47,348 nucleotides of DNA from an uncultured Lachnospiraceae bacterium (lineage in GTDB: Bacteria; Bacillota; Clostridia; Lachnospirales; Lachnospiraceae), in NCBI GenBank assembly GCA_947567595.1, contig CANOMQ010000034.1, forward strand, positions 1-47,348, read 5' to 3'. The notes under the pieces were generated by a model. It saw only the letters and a program-made list of their open reading frames with translations, ran no database searches and was not told where the DNA came from. A program made the position numbers and the translations under genes. Position 1 is the stretch's first letter. Every line of letters starts with the position of its first letter. Shown here piece by piece: positions 7,033 through 15,453 of the stretch.

Positions 7033-8355
7033 ATGATGGTGAAAGGATATGAAAAGAAAAACGTGTACGACGCGTTGCAGGAACGGTTTCATTATCTGTT
7101 TCATGAGTTCGAAAATATCTATGTGTCATTTAGCGGCGGCAAGGACAGCGGGGTGCTGCTGAACTTATTGCTGGATTTTAAGCGGAAGTATTATCCGGGG
7201 CGCAGAATTGGCGTGTTCCATCAGGATTTTGAGGCGCAGTACAGCGTGACGACGGAATATGTCACACGGACGTTTCAGGCGCTTGAGGGGGAGTGCGATT
7301 TATACTGGGTATGCCTTCCGATGGCGACGCGGACGGCGCTTAGCAGCTATGAGATGTACTGGTATCCGTGGGACGACAAAAAGGAAGAGCTTTGGGTGCG
7401 TCCGCGGCCGGATTTTCCTTATGTCATTACGCTTGATAAGCCGTTTAACCATTACCGTTACAAAATGCACCAAGAGGACTTGGCGAAGCAGTTCGGGCGG
7501 TTTTACAGGGAGGAGCACGATTACGGGAAAACGGTCAGCCTTCTTGGCATTCGCGCGGACGAGTCGCTGCAGCGCTACAGCGGGATTGTAAACAAGAAAT
7601 ACGGCTACAACGGGGAGTGCTGGATTACCAAGCAGTTTAAGGACGTGTGGTGTGCGTCGCCGCTTTACGACTGGTCAAATCAGGATGTGTGGGTGGCAAA
7701 CTGCCGGTTCCATTATGATTACAATGCGCTCTATGATTTGTATTACAAGGCGGGGCTGAAAATCGACCAGATGCGTGTGGCATCGCCGTTTAACGATTAT
7801 TCGAAGGATTCGCTGAATTTATACCGGGTGATTGACCCGGAGATTTGGACAAGGCTTGTGGGACGTGTGCGCGGGGCGAATTTCGGCTGTATTTACGGAA
7901 GGACGAAGGCGATGGGATACCGCAACATCACGCTGCCCGAGGGGCATACATGGGAGTCTTATACGAAGTTTCTGCTCGATACGCTTCCGGCGAGGCTTCG
8001 CAACAACTATGTGAAAAAGTTTAAGACGTCCATTGAGTTCTGGCATAAGACGGGCGGCGGCTTGGAGGAAAGCGTGATACAGGAGCTGATTGACCACGGG
8101 TACAATATCCGCCGCAACGGGGTGTCCAATTACACGCTGATGAAAAATCCACGTGTTGTTTTCATCGGGAAAATTCCCGACCACACAGACGACATTAAAT
8201 CAACAAAGGACATTCCAAGCTGGAAGCGCATGTGCTACTGTATTTTGAAAAATGACCATACCTGCCGTTTTATGGGATTTGGGCTGACAAGACAGGAACA
8301 GATACGTAACGATAAAATAAAACGCAAATACGGAGAGATGATTGATGGCAAATAA
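7033..8355 (+). CDS. DUF3440 PAPS-reductase-like protein (IbrA-like)
   Basis: This 440-residue protein has the ATP-pyrophosphatase PP-loop SGGKDSG at about residues 35-41. It also has the long C-terminal part (FGCIYGRTKAMGYRN, CYCILKNDHTCRFMGFG) of DUF3440 proteins. The family belongs to the PAPS reductase/adenine alpha-hydrolase fold and includes E. coli IbrA, known genetically as a co-activator with IbrB. The biochemical reaction is not known to me. The ATG at 7033 was chosen because GGGAGGAA lies just upstream; an in-frame ATG at 6949 overlaps the promoter and lacks such a site. The gene overlaps the ParB-like gene by 11 bases, so the pair is translationally coupled. Confidence 0.85.
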   Translation: MMVKGYEKKNVYDALQERFHYLFHEFENIYVSFSGGKDSGVLLNLLLDFKRKYYPGRRIGVFHQDFEAQYSVTTEYVTRTFQALEGECDLYWVCLPMATRTALSSYEMYWYPWDDKKEELWVRPRPDFPYVITLDKPFNHYRYKMHQEDLAKQFGRFYREEHDYGKTVSLLGIRADESLQRYSGIVNKKYGYNGECWITKQFKDVWCASPLYDWSNQDVWVANCRFHYDYNALYDLYYKAGLKIDQMRVASPFNDYSKDSLNLYRVIDPEIWTRLVGRVRGANFGCIYGRTKAMGYRNITLPEGHTWESYTKFLLDTLPARLRNNYVKKFKTSIEFWHKTGGGLEESVIQELIDHGYNIRRNGVSNYTLMKNPRVVFIGKIPDHTDDIKSTKDIPSWKRMCYCILKNDHTCRFMGFGLTRQEQIRNDKIKRKYGEMIDGK

Positions 8356-8953
8356 TGAATTTAAGAGTCCGGTTTACAATGTGATTGCAGTTCCCTTTGA
8401 AAAAATTGTTCCAAATACCTATAATCCCAACAGCGTCGCGCCGCCGGAGATGAAGCTGCTTTACGACAGTATCAAGGAGGACGGCTACACCATGCCGATT
8501 GTGTGTTATTATTCGCAGAAGAAGGATTTGTATGCGATTGTGGACGGCTTTCACCGCTGGCATGTGATGAAGGAGTACCCGGACATTTACGAGCGGGAGC
8601 ACGGAATGCTTCCGGTGGCAGTGATTGACAAGCCCTTGTCAAACAGAATGGCAAGCACCGTCAGGCATAACCGTGCAAGGGGGTCGCATAATGTGGATTT
8701 GATGAGCAATATCGTCAAGGAGCTGCATGAGCTTGGCAGAAGCGACGCATGGATTTCAAGGCATCTGGGCATGGATAAAGATGAGATTTTGCGTCTGAAG
8801 CAAATCAGCGGTCTTGCCGCGCTGTTTAAGGACGTCAACTTCGGGCAGGCATGGAGACCGATTGAGGAGGCGCTTCACGAGAACGAGCATGAAAATGAGA
8901 ATGAGGCGCAGGGGACGCCGGACATACAGGAGGATTTGGATACGGATTTATAA
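8345..8953 (+). CDS. ParB-like nuclease-domain protein (IbrB-like)
   Basis: This 202-residue protein has a ParB/sulfiredoxin-type N-terminal domain with DGFHRWHVMKE, the DGxHR signature, around residues 61-71. A helix-turn-helix-like segment follows (SDAWISRHLGMDKDEILRLKQISG) and the tail is Glu/Asp-rich (HENEHENENE). The same domain pair occurs in IbrB, the partner of IbrA. It probably binds DNA or hydrolyses a nucleotide substrate with its neighbour. Start at the ATG 8345 with GGAGAG upstream; a TTG three bases earlier is possible. It overlaps the end of the DUF3440 gene. It is not a chromosome-partition ParB: it is short and has no parA beside it. Confidence 0.85.
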   Translation: MANNEFKSPVYNVIAVPFEKIVPNTYNPNSVAPPEMKLLYDSIKEDGYTMPIVCYYSQKKDLYAIVDGFHRWHVMKEYPDIYEREHGMLPVAVIDKPLSNRMASTVRHNRARGSHNVDLMSNIVKELHELGRSDAWISRHLGMDKDEILRLKQISGLAALFKDVNFGQAWRPIEEALHENEHENENEAQGTPDIQEDLDTDL

Positions 8954-8981
8954 ATTTTTCATAATAATTTTATAAATTTTT
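8947..8981 (+). repeat. 13-bp direct repeat between the ParB-like and Sel1 genes
   Basis: TTTATAAATTTTT occurs at 8947-8959 and again at 8969-8981, 22 bases apart. The first copy contains the stop codon of the ParB-like gene. The spacer is almost pure A/T, so chance repetition is possible. Confidence 0.4.
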
Positions 8982-9017
8982 AAGAAATTTTCATGATAAG
9001 GAAAGGAAGGGAAATTT

Positions 9018-10259
9018 ATGGGTAAGGCATTGAGCAACGAGGTGAAGCAGGCGTTAGAGGATATTTATTACCACGAGCGCACGGGGCGCGGCAAGGAGGC
9101 ATTTGCGCTGCTAGAGCAGGCGAGCGCTGCCGGGGACGGGGACGCGACCTGTATTTTGGCGCGGTGTTACTGTGGCCGCCAGTATGTGTGGATTGGGCAC
9201 CGCTTTCCGGAGGACGACGATAAAGCCACAGCGCTTTATCACAAATCCGTGGAGCAGGGGAGTGCGCTTGGCGTGCTGATTTGTCTGCGCTGCGGGGAGC
9301 TTACACCCGCGCTTGAGAAGAAAATGCCGTTTGCGAATTTACAGGAGGCGTTTGACGTGGTTCTAGGGCAGGCGCAGGACGGGGACGCGTTCTGCCAGTA
9401 TGTGATTGGCAACTGTTATTTCTGGTGGGACTTTTTGCGCATTCAGAACAAGGACAGCAGTGATTTTCCCAATCAGGCGGCGTTTAAGGCGTATTTAAAG
9501 GAAAACATTTCCAAGTGTGAGGACTGGTTCTGGAAGGCTCTGCGGGGTGGTATGTATTTTGCGGCGAACAATTTGAACCAGTATTATACGAAGGGCGACG
9601 AGGACATTATCAAGCCGGACCCGTCAAAGGCGAAGGATTTGTTCCGCATTGGCGCGGAGTACGGGCACCCGCTTCATCAGGCGATTTACGCGGATGATTT
9701 GGAGGAAGCCGGACGCAAGGAGGAGGCGCTGCAGTGGTTCCAAAGAGCGGCGGAGGGCGGACACCCCGGCGCTTGGTGCGATGTGGGACGCTGCTATGCG
9801 GAAGGAATTGGCACGGCGAAAAATGAGGCATATTCGATTGAGTGCTTTGAGAAGGAAATTCCGCTTGGGCACATTGACAGCCATAATCGTCTGGGGAAGG
9901 CGTACTTTTTCGGAAGAGGCGTTGCGCAGGATTACAACAAGGCGTTTGAGCTGCTGTCGTATGCCTATGACAGGGGAAGCAAGTGGGGTGTGTTTTATTT
10001 AGGAAAGTGCTGTTTTTACGGGTATGGCACGCCGCAGGATTATGTGAGGGCGCGTATGTTTTTGGAGCAGGTTGACTGGGGATACTGGGAGGCGGATTAT
10101 CTGCTTGGCATGATTTACGCGCGCGGGCTTGGTGTACCAGAGGATATTGAGAAGGGCATTGCGCTTTTGCAGAAGGCGGGCGACCATCCGGAAGTGAAGG
10201 AAGAGATGAAGAATTATAAGAAGACGATGCTGGGATTTGGAAAGTGGGTTCGGCGGTAG
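9018..10259 (+). CDS. Sel1-repeat (TPR-like) protein
   Basis: This 413-residue soluble protein is built mainly of Sel1-like repeats, clearest from about residue 200 to 395. Recurring features are A(A/Y)xxGxxxAxxxLGxxYxxGxGxxxDxxKA-type units, for example GAWCDVGRCYAEGIGT, SHNRLGKAYFFGRGVAQDY and ADYLLGMIYARGLGVPED. Such solenoids act as protein-protein adaptors. No signal peptide or membrane segment is seen, so it is cytoplasmic. It begins 64 bases after the ParB-like gene with AAGGAAGGG upstream and is closed by a terminator. It is therefore probably the third gene of the DUF3440 cassette; its partner is unknown. Confidence 0.85.
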   Translation: MGKALSNEVKQALEDIYYHERTGRGKEAFALLEQASAAGDGDATCILARCYCGRQYVWIGHRFPEDDDKATALYHKSVEQGSALGVLICLRCGELTPALEKKMPFANLQEAFDVVLGQAQDGDAFCQYVIGNCYFWWDFLRIQNKDSSDFPNQAAFKAYLKENISKCEDWFWKALRGGMYFAANNLNQYYTKGDEDIIKPDPSKAKDLFRIGAEYGHPLHQAIYADDLEEAGRKEEALQWFQRAAEGGHPGAWCDVGRCYAEGIGTAKNEAYSIECFEKEIPLGHIDSHNRLGKAYFFGRGVAQDYNKAFELLSYAYDRGSKWGVFYLGKCCFYGYGTPQDYVRARMFLEQVDWGYWEADYLLGMIYARGLGVPEDIEKGIALLQKAGDHPEVKEEMKNYKKTMLGFGKWVRR

Positions 10260-10266
10260 TCTGATG

Positions 10267-10303
10267 AAAAAAGCAGTGAATCATCGCGGTTCACTGCTTT
10301 TTT
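10267..10303. terminator. Bidirectional terminator between Sel1 and chemoreceptor genes
   Basis: AAAAAAGCAGTGAA (10267-10280) is fully complementary to TTCACTGCTTTTTT (10290-10303) around a nine-base loop. The A- and T-tracts let it end both the plus-strand Sel1 gene and the convergent minus-strand gene. Confidence 0.9.
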
Positions 10304-10331
10304 GCTGCTTGTTATAAATTCGTTATTTTGT

Positions 10332-11687
10332 TTATGTATTCGCAATCTGTATAATTTTCTCCATATCGGAAATCAGTTCCTTGGAATAATTCGCCGCCTC
10401 ATGATAAATCCGCTCCGCCTCTATATAGTCGCCGCTGTTGATTGCATTGATGACTCCGGCGCCATAGCGGTGGAACTTCTGATGCTTTGCGCCCAAGCCT
10501 TCCCATATCGGCAATACATCGGGAATGTCCGGCGTCATGGCATAGTAGAAATGACCAAACCCGCATTTTGAGGAGTCTAGCTGTAACGGCGTAACGGTTC
10601 GGGTGTCAATCATCTTCTTAAGGTTGCCAAGCCATGCGTGGTGCGATGAAATGGCAGTGTTCATGTACTCGGAAAATTCGTGTTTTTCCAAATGGAAGAA
10701 TGCGTCCTTTGTCATGTCGCCCATCTGTTTAACAGTGGTGTCAAGTGTCTTTTCGATATCGACAACCGGTCTTGTGGCTTCGTGCAGGTCCTCGCCGACC
10801 TGACGCATGAAGCTTGTGCTTTCCTTTAGCTGGTTTTCCATCTCCGCCATAGAGCTGCTGATTTCCTCGCTGACAGCGGCAATGGAGCTGATGGATTCAT
10901 TGATATTGGAAACATAGCGCTGGCTTTCGTCGTTTAATTCCCATACGTTCTTGATTTTTTCAGTCATGGAAGCCAGTGATTCAATGGTATCAGTGGAGCT
11001 TTTTACGCTCTTTTTGGAAGCGTTTTTCATATCGTCCACAAAGGATTCCATGCTTTTTGTCATTTTCTGGGTTTCCTCTGCAAGCTCGCGGATTTCTCCA
11101 GCAACAACCGCGAAGCCTTTTCCTGCCTCACCGGCTCTTGCCGCCTCCACGGAAGCATTGAGCGCAAGCAGGTTTGTCTGTAAGGAAATGGAGTCAATGC
11201 CTGCAACAACGGAACTGATGCGGTTAATGATATTAATCAGCTCATCCATGTCCGCCTGCATTTCGCGAGATACCGCGATGGTCTGGTCGGAAAGCTCCTT
11301 TATCATCGTAAGCTCCGACTGCCCCGATTCAATCTTTTGGTATACCTCATCTGTTTTTTCAGAAATTTTAATGATGTTGTTTGTCAGCTCCTCATGCTGG
11401 CTGTTTGACGAGCTGCCTGTCGAGCCAAAAATCGTCTCGGTTGCCCTTGTCACCCTGCGGGAGATATCCATGATTTTCTCTGTCTGATGCTGCATTGTCA
11501 GGTCAAGGGAGCTAATCTGCATGACTGCCTTGATGTTCTTCTCAAAAACCTCCGCAAATTGTTTTCTGCCGCTAAGCAGCCTTCGGTAAATCTTGTTTAA
11601 CTCAGGTTCCTTGGAGTAATCAGCCTCCTTTAACTCCGAGACTGCCTTCATCAGTACTGCTTTTCCCTTTCCGATTCCCATTCCCAT
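10332..11687 (-). CDS. Soluble methyl-accepting chemotaxis protein with C-terminal CZB domain
   Basis: This 451-residue protein has no transmembrane helix. A short N-terminal helical region is followed by a full MCP signalling coiled coil with hairpin tip [22 protein letters not shown]. The last 110 or so residues look like a chemoreceptor zinc-binding (CZB) domain: HAWLGNLK, then CGFGHFYY, then [16 protein letters not shown], giving the 3-His/1-Cys set. It probably senses zinc or oxidants such as hypochlorite in the cytoplasm and signals to CheA/CheW. No che genes are nearby. The start has GAGGG eight bases upstream. It is one of the few minus-strand genes in the window. Confidence 0.88.
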   Translation of the reverse strand: MGMGIGKGKAVLMKAVSELKEADYSKEPELNKIYRRLLSGRKQFAEVFEKNIKAVMQISSLDLTMQHQTEKIMDISRRVTRATETIFGSTGSSSNSQHEELTNNIIKISEKTDEVYQKIESGQSELTMIKELSDQTIAVSREMQADMDELINIINRISSVVAGIDSISLQTNLLALNASVEAARAGEAGKGFAVVAGEIRELAEETQKMTKSMESFVDDMKNASKKSVKSSTDTIESLASMTEKIKNVWELNDESQRYVSNINESISSIAAVSEEISSSMAEMENQLKESTSFMRQVGEDLHEATRPVVDIEKTLDTTVKQMGDMTKDAFFHLEKHEFSEYMNTAISSHHAWLGNLKKMIDTRTVTPLQLDSSKCGFGHFYYAMTPDIPDVLPIWEGLGAKHQKFHRYGAGVINAINSGDYIEAERIYHEAANYSKELISDMEKIIQIANT

Positions 11688-11741
11688 TTAAATGCCCTCT
11701 TATCTTTCTTTAGAATAGTGTAAAATAATGTATATAGTTAC

Positions 11742-11769
11742 ATCATACGGAATTTTGAAAATATTTCAA
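11742..11769 (-). promoter_or_regulatory. Promoter of the chemoreceptor gene
   Basis: On the minus strand TTGAAA (11764-11769) and TATGAT (11742-11747) are spaced by 16 bases, a sigma-A-like promoter. No sigma-28 motility promoter was recognised. Confidence 0.5.
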
Positions 11770-11844
11770 GTCTTTTTATTATTTTTTTATATCCGCAGGG
11801 AAGGAAAAATATGGCTAAAATATGGTTAAAATCTCATTTTTCCC

Positions 11845-11872
11845 TTGAAAAATTTTACGTTTTATGTATAAT
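11845..11872 (+). promoter_or_regulatory. Promoter of the ABC-F gene
   Basis: TTGAAA (11845-11850) and a perfect TATAAT (11867-11872) are separated by 16 bases, about 60 bases upstream of the ABC-F start codon. Confidence 0.7.
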
Positions 11873-11932
11873 GAAAAAGATGCAGTAAAACCATAGATTT
11901 ATTATAGAAATAAAAAATAAGAGGAAGAAATC

Positions 11933-13579
11933 ATGATTAGTGCAAACAATGTAACTTACCGTGTTGGTAAAAAGGCATTATTTGAGGATGTCAATATAAA
12001 GTTTACGGAAGGCAACTGCTATGGCTTAATCGGTGCAAACGGCGCAGGAAAGTCAACCTTTTTAAAGATATTGTCAGGAAAGCTGGAAACGACAAAGGGC
12101 GACATCGTGGTGACGCCCGGACAACGGCTCAGCGTTTTGGAGCAGGATCATTTCAAATACGACGAGTATTCCGTAATGGACGTGGTGATTATGGGAAATG
12201 CGCGTCTTTATGAGATTATGAAGGAAAAGGACGCCATTTACGCAAAGGAGGACTTCACCGACGAGGACGGGCTGCGCGCAAGCGAGCTGGAGGGTGAGTT
12301 TGCGGAGATGGACGGCTGGGAGGCGGAGTCGAACGCGGCGCAGCTTCTAAACGGGCTTGGCATTGACACCGACCTGCACTATGCGGTGATGAAGGATTTA
12401 AACGGCAGTGAGAAGGTAAAGGTATTGCTTGCAAAGGCGCTTTTTGGCAATCCCGACATTTTACTTCTTGACGAGCCGACAAACCACCTTGATTTGGACG
12501 CGATTGCGTGGCTTGAGGAGTTCCTGATTAATTTTGAGAATACGGTTATCGTAGTGTCGCATGACCGTTATTTTTTGAACAAGGTCTGTACACAGATTGC
12601 GGATATTGACTATGGCAAAATCCAGCTTTACGCGGGCAATTATGACTTCTGGTATGAGTCGAGCCAGCTGCTTGTCAAGCAGATGAAGGAGGCGAACAAG
12701 AAGAAGGAAGAGAAGATTAAGGAGCTGCAGGAGTTTATTTCACGCTTCTCGGCAAACGCGTCAAAGTCAAAGCAGGCGACCTCAAGAAAGCGTGCTTTGG
12801 AGAAGATTGAGTTAGAGGACATCAGACCGTCAAGCCGCAAATACCCGTACATTGATTTCAGGCCGGACCGCGAAATTGGAAACGAGGTGCTTACGGTGGA
12901 AAATCTTTCCAAGACGATTAACGGCGAGAAGGTGCTTGACAAGATTTCGTTTATTTTGGGACGTGAGGATAAGGTGGCGTTTGTGGGCGGCAACGAGCTT
13001 GCAAAGACGACGCTGTTTCAGATTTTGATGGGCGAGCTTGAGCCGGACGAGGGAACCTACAAGTGGGGTGTTACCACGTCGCAGGCTTATTTCCCGAAGG
13101 ACCCGACAAATGAGTTTGACAACGACTACACGATTGCCGACTGGCTGATGGGATATTCGAAGGTGGACGATGTCACATATGTGCGCGGCTTTTTGGGACG
13201 TATGCTGTTTGCGGGCGAGGACGGCGTGAAGAAGGTAAAGGTGCTTTCGGGCGGCGAGAAGGTGCGCTGTCTGCTCAGCAAGATGATGATTAGCGGTGCG
13301 AACTGTCTTGTCTTGGACGAGCCGACAAACCATCTTGATATGGAGTCGATTACGGCATTAAACAACGGGTTGATTAAGTTTCCGGGTGTGGCGATTTTTG
13401 CCTGCCACGACCATCAGTTCGTGGAGACGACGGCAAACCGGATAATGGAGATTTTGCCGGACGGCTCTTTGATTGACAAGATTACGACGTATGACGAGTA
13501 CCTTGCAAGCGATGAGATGGCGAGAAAGAGAACGGCTGTCTATACTGCGGAGGCAGAGGACGAGAGCGGGGAAGAATAA
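11933..13579 (+). CDS. ABC-F family ATPase (YkpA/YbiT-like)
   Basis: This 548-residue protein carries two ATPase domains in one chain and no membrane segment, as in ABC-F translation factors that act at the ribosomal E site. Domain 1 has GANGAGKST and LLLDEPTNHLD. Domain 2 has LSGGEKVRCLLSK and LVLDEPTNHLD. A basic linker between them (KKKEEKIKELQEF, SKQATSRKRALEK) contacts ribosome and tRNA in the family. Domain 1's signature reads LNGSEK instead of LSGGE, and domain 2's Walker A is GGNELAKTT rather than GxxGxGKS/T. As I recall, degenerate second sites are normal in the YkpA/YbiT branch. The target is unknown. Confidence 0.85.
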   Translation: MISANNVTYRVGKKALFEDVNIKFTEGNCYGLIGANGAGKSTFLKILSGKLETTKGDIVVTPGQRLSVLEQDHFKYDEYSVMDVVIMGNARLYEIMKEKDAIYAKEDFTDEDGLRASELEGEFAEMDGWEAESNAAQLLNGLGIDTDLHYAVMKDLNGSEKVKVLLAKALFGNPDILLLDEPTNHLDLDAIAWLEEFLINFENTVIVVSHDRYFLNKVCTQIADIDYGKIQLYAGNYDFWYESSQLLVKQMKEANKKKEEKIKELQEFISRFSANASKSKQATSRKRALEKIELEDIRPSSRKYPYIDFRPDREIGNEVLTVENLSKTINGEKVLDKISFILGREDKVAFVGGNELAKTTLFQILMGELEPDEGTYKWGVTTSQAYFPKDPTNEFDNDYTIADWLMGYSKVDDVTYVRGFLGRMLFAGEDGVKKVKVLSGGEKVRCLLSKMMISGANCLVLDEPTNHLDMESITALNNGLIKFPGVAIFACHDHQFVETTANRIMEILPDGSLIDKITTYDEYLASDEMARKRTAVYTAEAEDESGEE

Positions 13580-13587
13580 TAAGAGAG

Positions 13588-13622
13588 AAAGGCAGATGCA
13601 GCAATTACATCTGCCTTTTTAA
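13588..13622 (+). terminator. Terminator after the ABC-F gene
   Basis: GGCAGATG (13591-13598) pairs with CATCTGCC (13608-13615). The stem is lengthened by AAA/TTT and followed by a T-run. Confidence 0.9.
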
Positions 13623-13645
13623 GAAAGGAAGCGCAAGTTGTAAAA

Positions 13646-15346
13646 ATGGGAATGATTGATTTGCATGTACACTCCGCTTACTCCGACGGCAGCATGACGC
13701 CAAAGGAGCTTGTTGACTATGCGGTCGAAAAGGGGATTCGGGCGATGGCGCTCACGGACCATGACACTGTGGACGGCATTGATGAAATCTTGGAATATGC
13801 AAAGGATAAGCCGCTTACGGTCATACCGGGGATTGAGTATTCGACGGAATATCATGGGAGGGACGTCCATATCGTAGGTCTTTTTATTGACTATAAGGCG
13901 CCGGTGTTCCTTGACTATCTTGCACGTTTTAAGCAGTCGCGAACGGACAGGAACCATAAGCTCTGCGCAAATCTGCGCGGCGCGGGGATTGACATTACCT
14001 ATGAGGCGCTCCTTCATGCGTTCCCGAATGCGGTGATTACAAGGGCGCATTATGCGAAATTCCTTTTGGACAAGGGATATGTTAAAAGCAGGACGGAAGC
14101 GTTTGAGCGGTATTTAGGCGACCATACGCCATATTTTGTGCACCGCGAAAAAATCACGCCCGAGGAGGTCATTGAGGTGACAAGAAGGGCGGGCGGCATT
14201 CCGGTTTTGGCACATCCGACGCTCTATCGGCTTGGGAAGAAGGAATTGGAGTCGCTCATAAAGCGTCTTAAGGCGGCAGGGCTGATGGCAATGGAGACGT
14301 ATTATAGCACGTATACGCCGTCGGAGGAGAAGAAAATGAAGGCGCTTGCAAAACGGTATGGGCTTTTGGAGAGCGGCGGTTCTGATTTTCATGGGGATAA
14401 TAAGCCCGGACTTGACCTTGGGACAGGGTATGGGCGGCTTTATATACACGAGGAGGTTCTTGATAAGATGAAAAAAACGGTACAGACAAAGCTTTTGTTT
14501 ACGGATTTGGACGGCACGCTTCTTACGACGGAAAAAAAGGTTTCGGACAAGATGCGCGAAAAGCTCCTTGCCATGATAAAAGCCGGGCATTCCCTTGTGC
14601 TTGCAAGCGGGAGACCGGTGGACAGTATTTTGGAGGTGCTAGGGGAGCTTGGAATTTGGGACGAGGCTGTCCAAATGCAGGCACAAGGCGGCTTTGCGGC
14701 GGGCAGGATTTATGCCACGGCATACAACGGCGCGGTGCTTTATGACTGCATTGAGAAAAAAGTGATGGAGAGCTACCATGTGCCGATGTGGGCTGCGCAG
14801 AAGCTCTTTGACATGGCAAAGGAACACGAACTCCATATTCAGACGTACGCGGACACGCATGTTGTGAGTATTGCAGACGATGATGCAATCAAGTATTATA
14901 CGCAGTTTATTCATATGCCGTATGTGGTCGGCGATAAGCTTTCCAAGGAGCTTTCCCACGAGCCGTTTAAGGTGCTGACCATTGATTTAAAGGACAGGCA
15001 GAAGCTGGAGGCGTTTCGCTTGGAGGTGGAAGGCTCTCCGCTTGGGGAAGCGCTTGCGTGTGCTTTTTCAAATGATTATTACTTGGAGTTTTATCATAAG
15101 AAGGCGGGGAAGGGGAACGCTTTGGTCAACATGTGCAGGGCGTTAAACATTCCCGAGAAAAACGCGGTTGCGGCGGGGGACGAGGAGAACGACATTTCCA
15201 TGATACAGGAGGCGGGCGTTGGCGTGGCGATGGCAAACGCAAGCCCGTATCTGAAAGAACACGCGGATTATATTACGGAAAATGACAATAATAATGACGG
15301 GATAGCGGAGGTGATTGATCGGTTTATTTTGGCGGATTTGGTGTGA
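13646..15346 (+). CDS. Fusion of PHP phosphoesterase and Cof-type HAD hydrolase
   Basis: This 566-residue protein is two enzymes in one uninterrupted frame. Residues 1 to about 275 are a PHP domain of the RNase AM/TrpH-like kind. Its metal-binding motifs are DLHVHSAYSDG, LTDHD, GIEYS, VLAHP and GSDFHGDNKPG. Residues from about 283 to the end are a Cof/HAD-IIB phosphatase with FTDLDGTLL, the SGRP loop and GDEENDISM. The first half may hydrolyse 3',5'-bisphosphonucleotides or RNA 5' ends, and the second small phosphorylated metabolites; both are inferred. AAAGGAAG lies 14 bases before the ATG, a little far. A terminator separates it from the upstream gene. Confidence 0.88.
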   Translation: MGMIDLHVHSAYSDGSMTPKELVDYAVEKGIRAMALTDHDTVDGIDEILEYAKDKPLTVIPGIEYSTEYHGRDVHIVGLFIDYKAPVFLDYLARFKQSRTDRNHKLCANLRGAGIDITYEALLHAFPNAVITRAHYAKFLLDKGYVKSRTEAFERYLGDHTPYFVHREKITPEEVIEVTRRAGGIPVLAHPTLYRLGKKELESLIKRLKAAGLMAMETYYSTYTPSEEKKMKALAKRYGLLESGGSDFHGDNKPGLDLGTGYGRLYIHEEVLDKMKKTVQTKLLFTDLDGTLLTTEKKVSDKMREKLLAMIKAGHSLVLASGRPVDSILEVLGELGIWDEAVQMQAQGGFAAGRIYATAYNGAVLYDCIEKKVMESYHVPMWAAQKLFDMAKEHELHIQTYADTHVVSIADDDAIKYYTQFIHMPYVVGDKLSKELSHEPFKVLTIDLKDRQKLEAFRLEVEGSPLGEALACAFSNDYYLEFYHKKAGKGNALVNMCRALNIPEKNAVAAGDEENDISMIQEAGVGVAMANASPYLKEHADYITENDNNNDGIAEVIDRFILADLV

Positions 15347-15366
15347 CGAAAACATGGATGAACTGG

Positions 15367-15395
15367 TAGACAATTTTTCGAGAAAACAGTATACT
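15367..15395 (+). promoter_or_regulatory. Promoter of the GGDEF-like gene
   Basis: TAGACA (15367-15372) and TATACT (15390-15395) are separated by 17 bases and lie 58 bases upstream of the start at 15454. Confidence 0.55.
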
Positions 15396-15453
15396 TGAAC
15401 TAACGCGAATAAAAAAGGCGGATACCACGGTGTATCAGGAATGGAGGGCTGTG

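Noticed and set aside
7033-8953. Dnd/phosphorothioation DNA-modification system
   Set aside because: The PAPS-reductase fold recalls DndC, but no dndB, D, E or S-type genes are present and the DUF3440-ParB pairing points to IbrA/IbrB.
9610-10284. Long minus-strand open frame (about 224 codons) opposite the Sel1 gene
   Set aside because: It is proline- and serine-rich low-complexity sequence mirroring the repeats, has no ribosome binding site and covers a well-supported gene.
11933-13579. ABC-F gene as a pseudogene because of the altered second Walker A
   Set aside because: The frame is intact, the other motifs are conserved, and degenerate second sites are, as I recall, typical of this branch.
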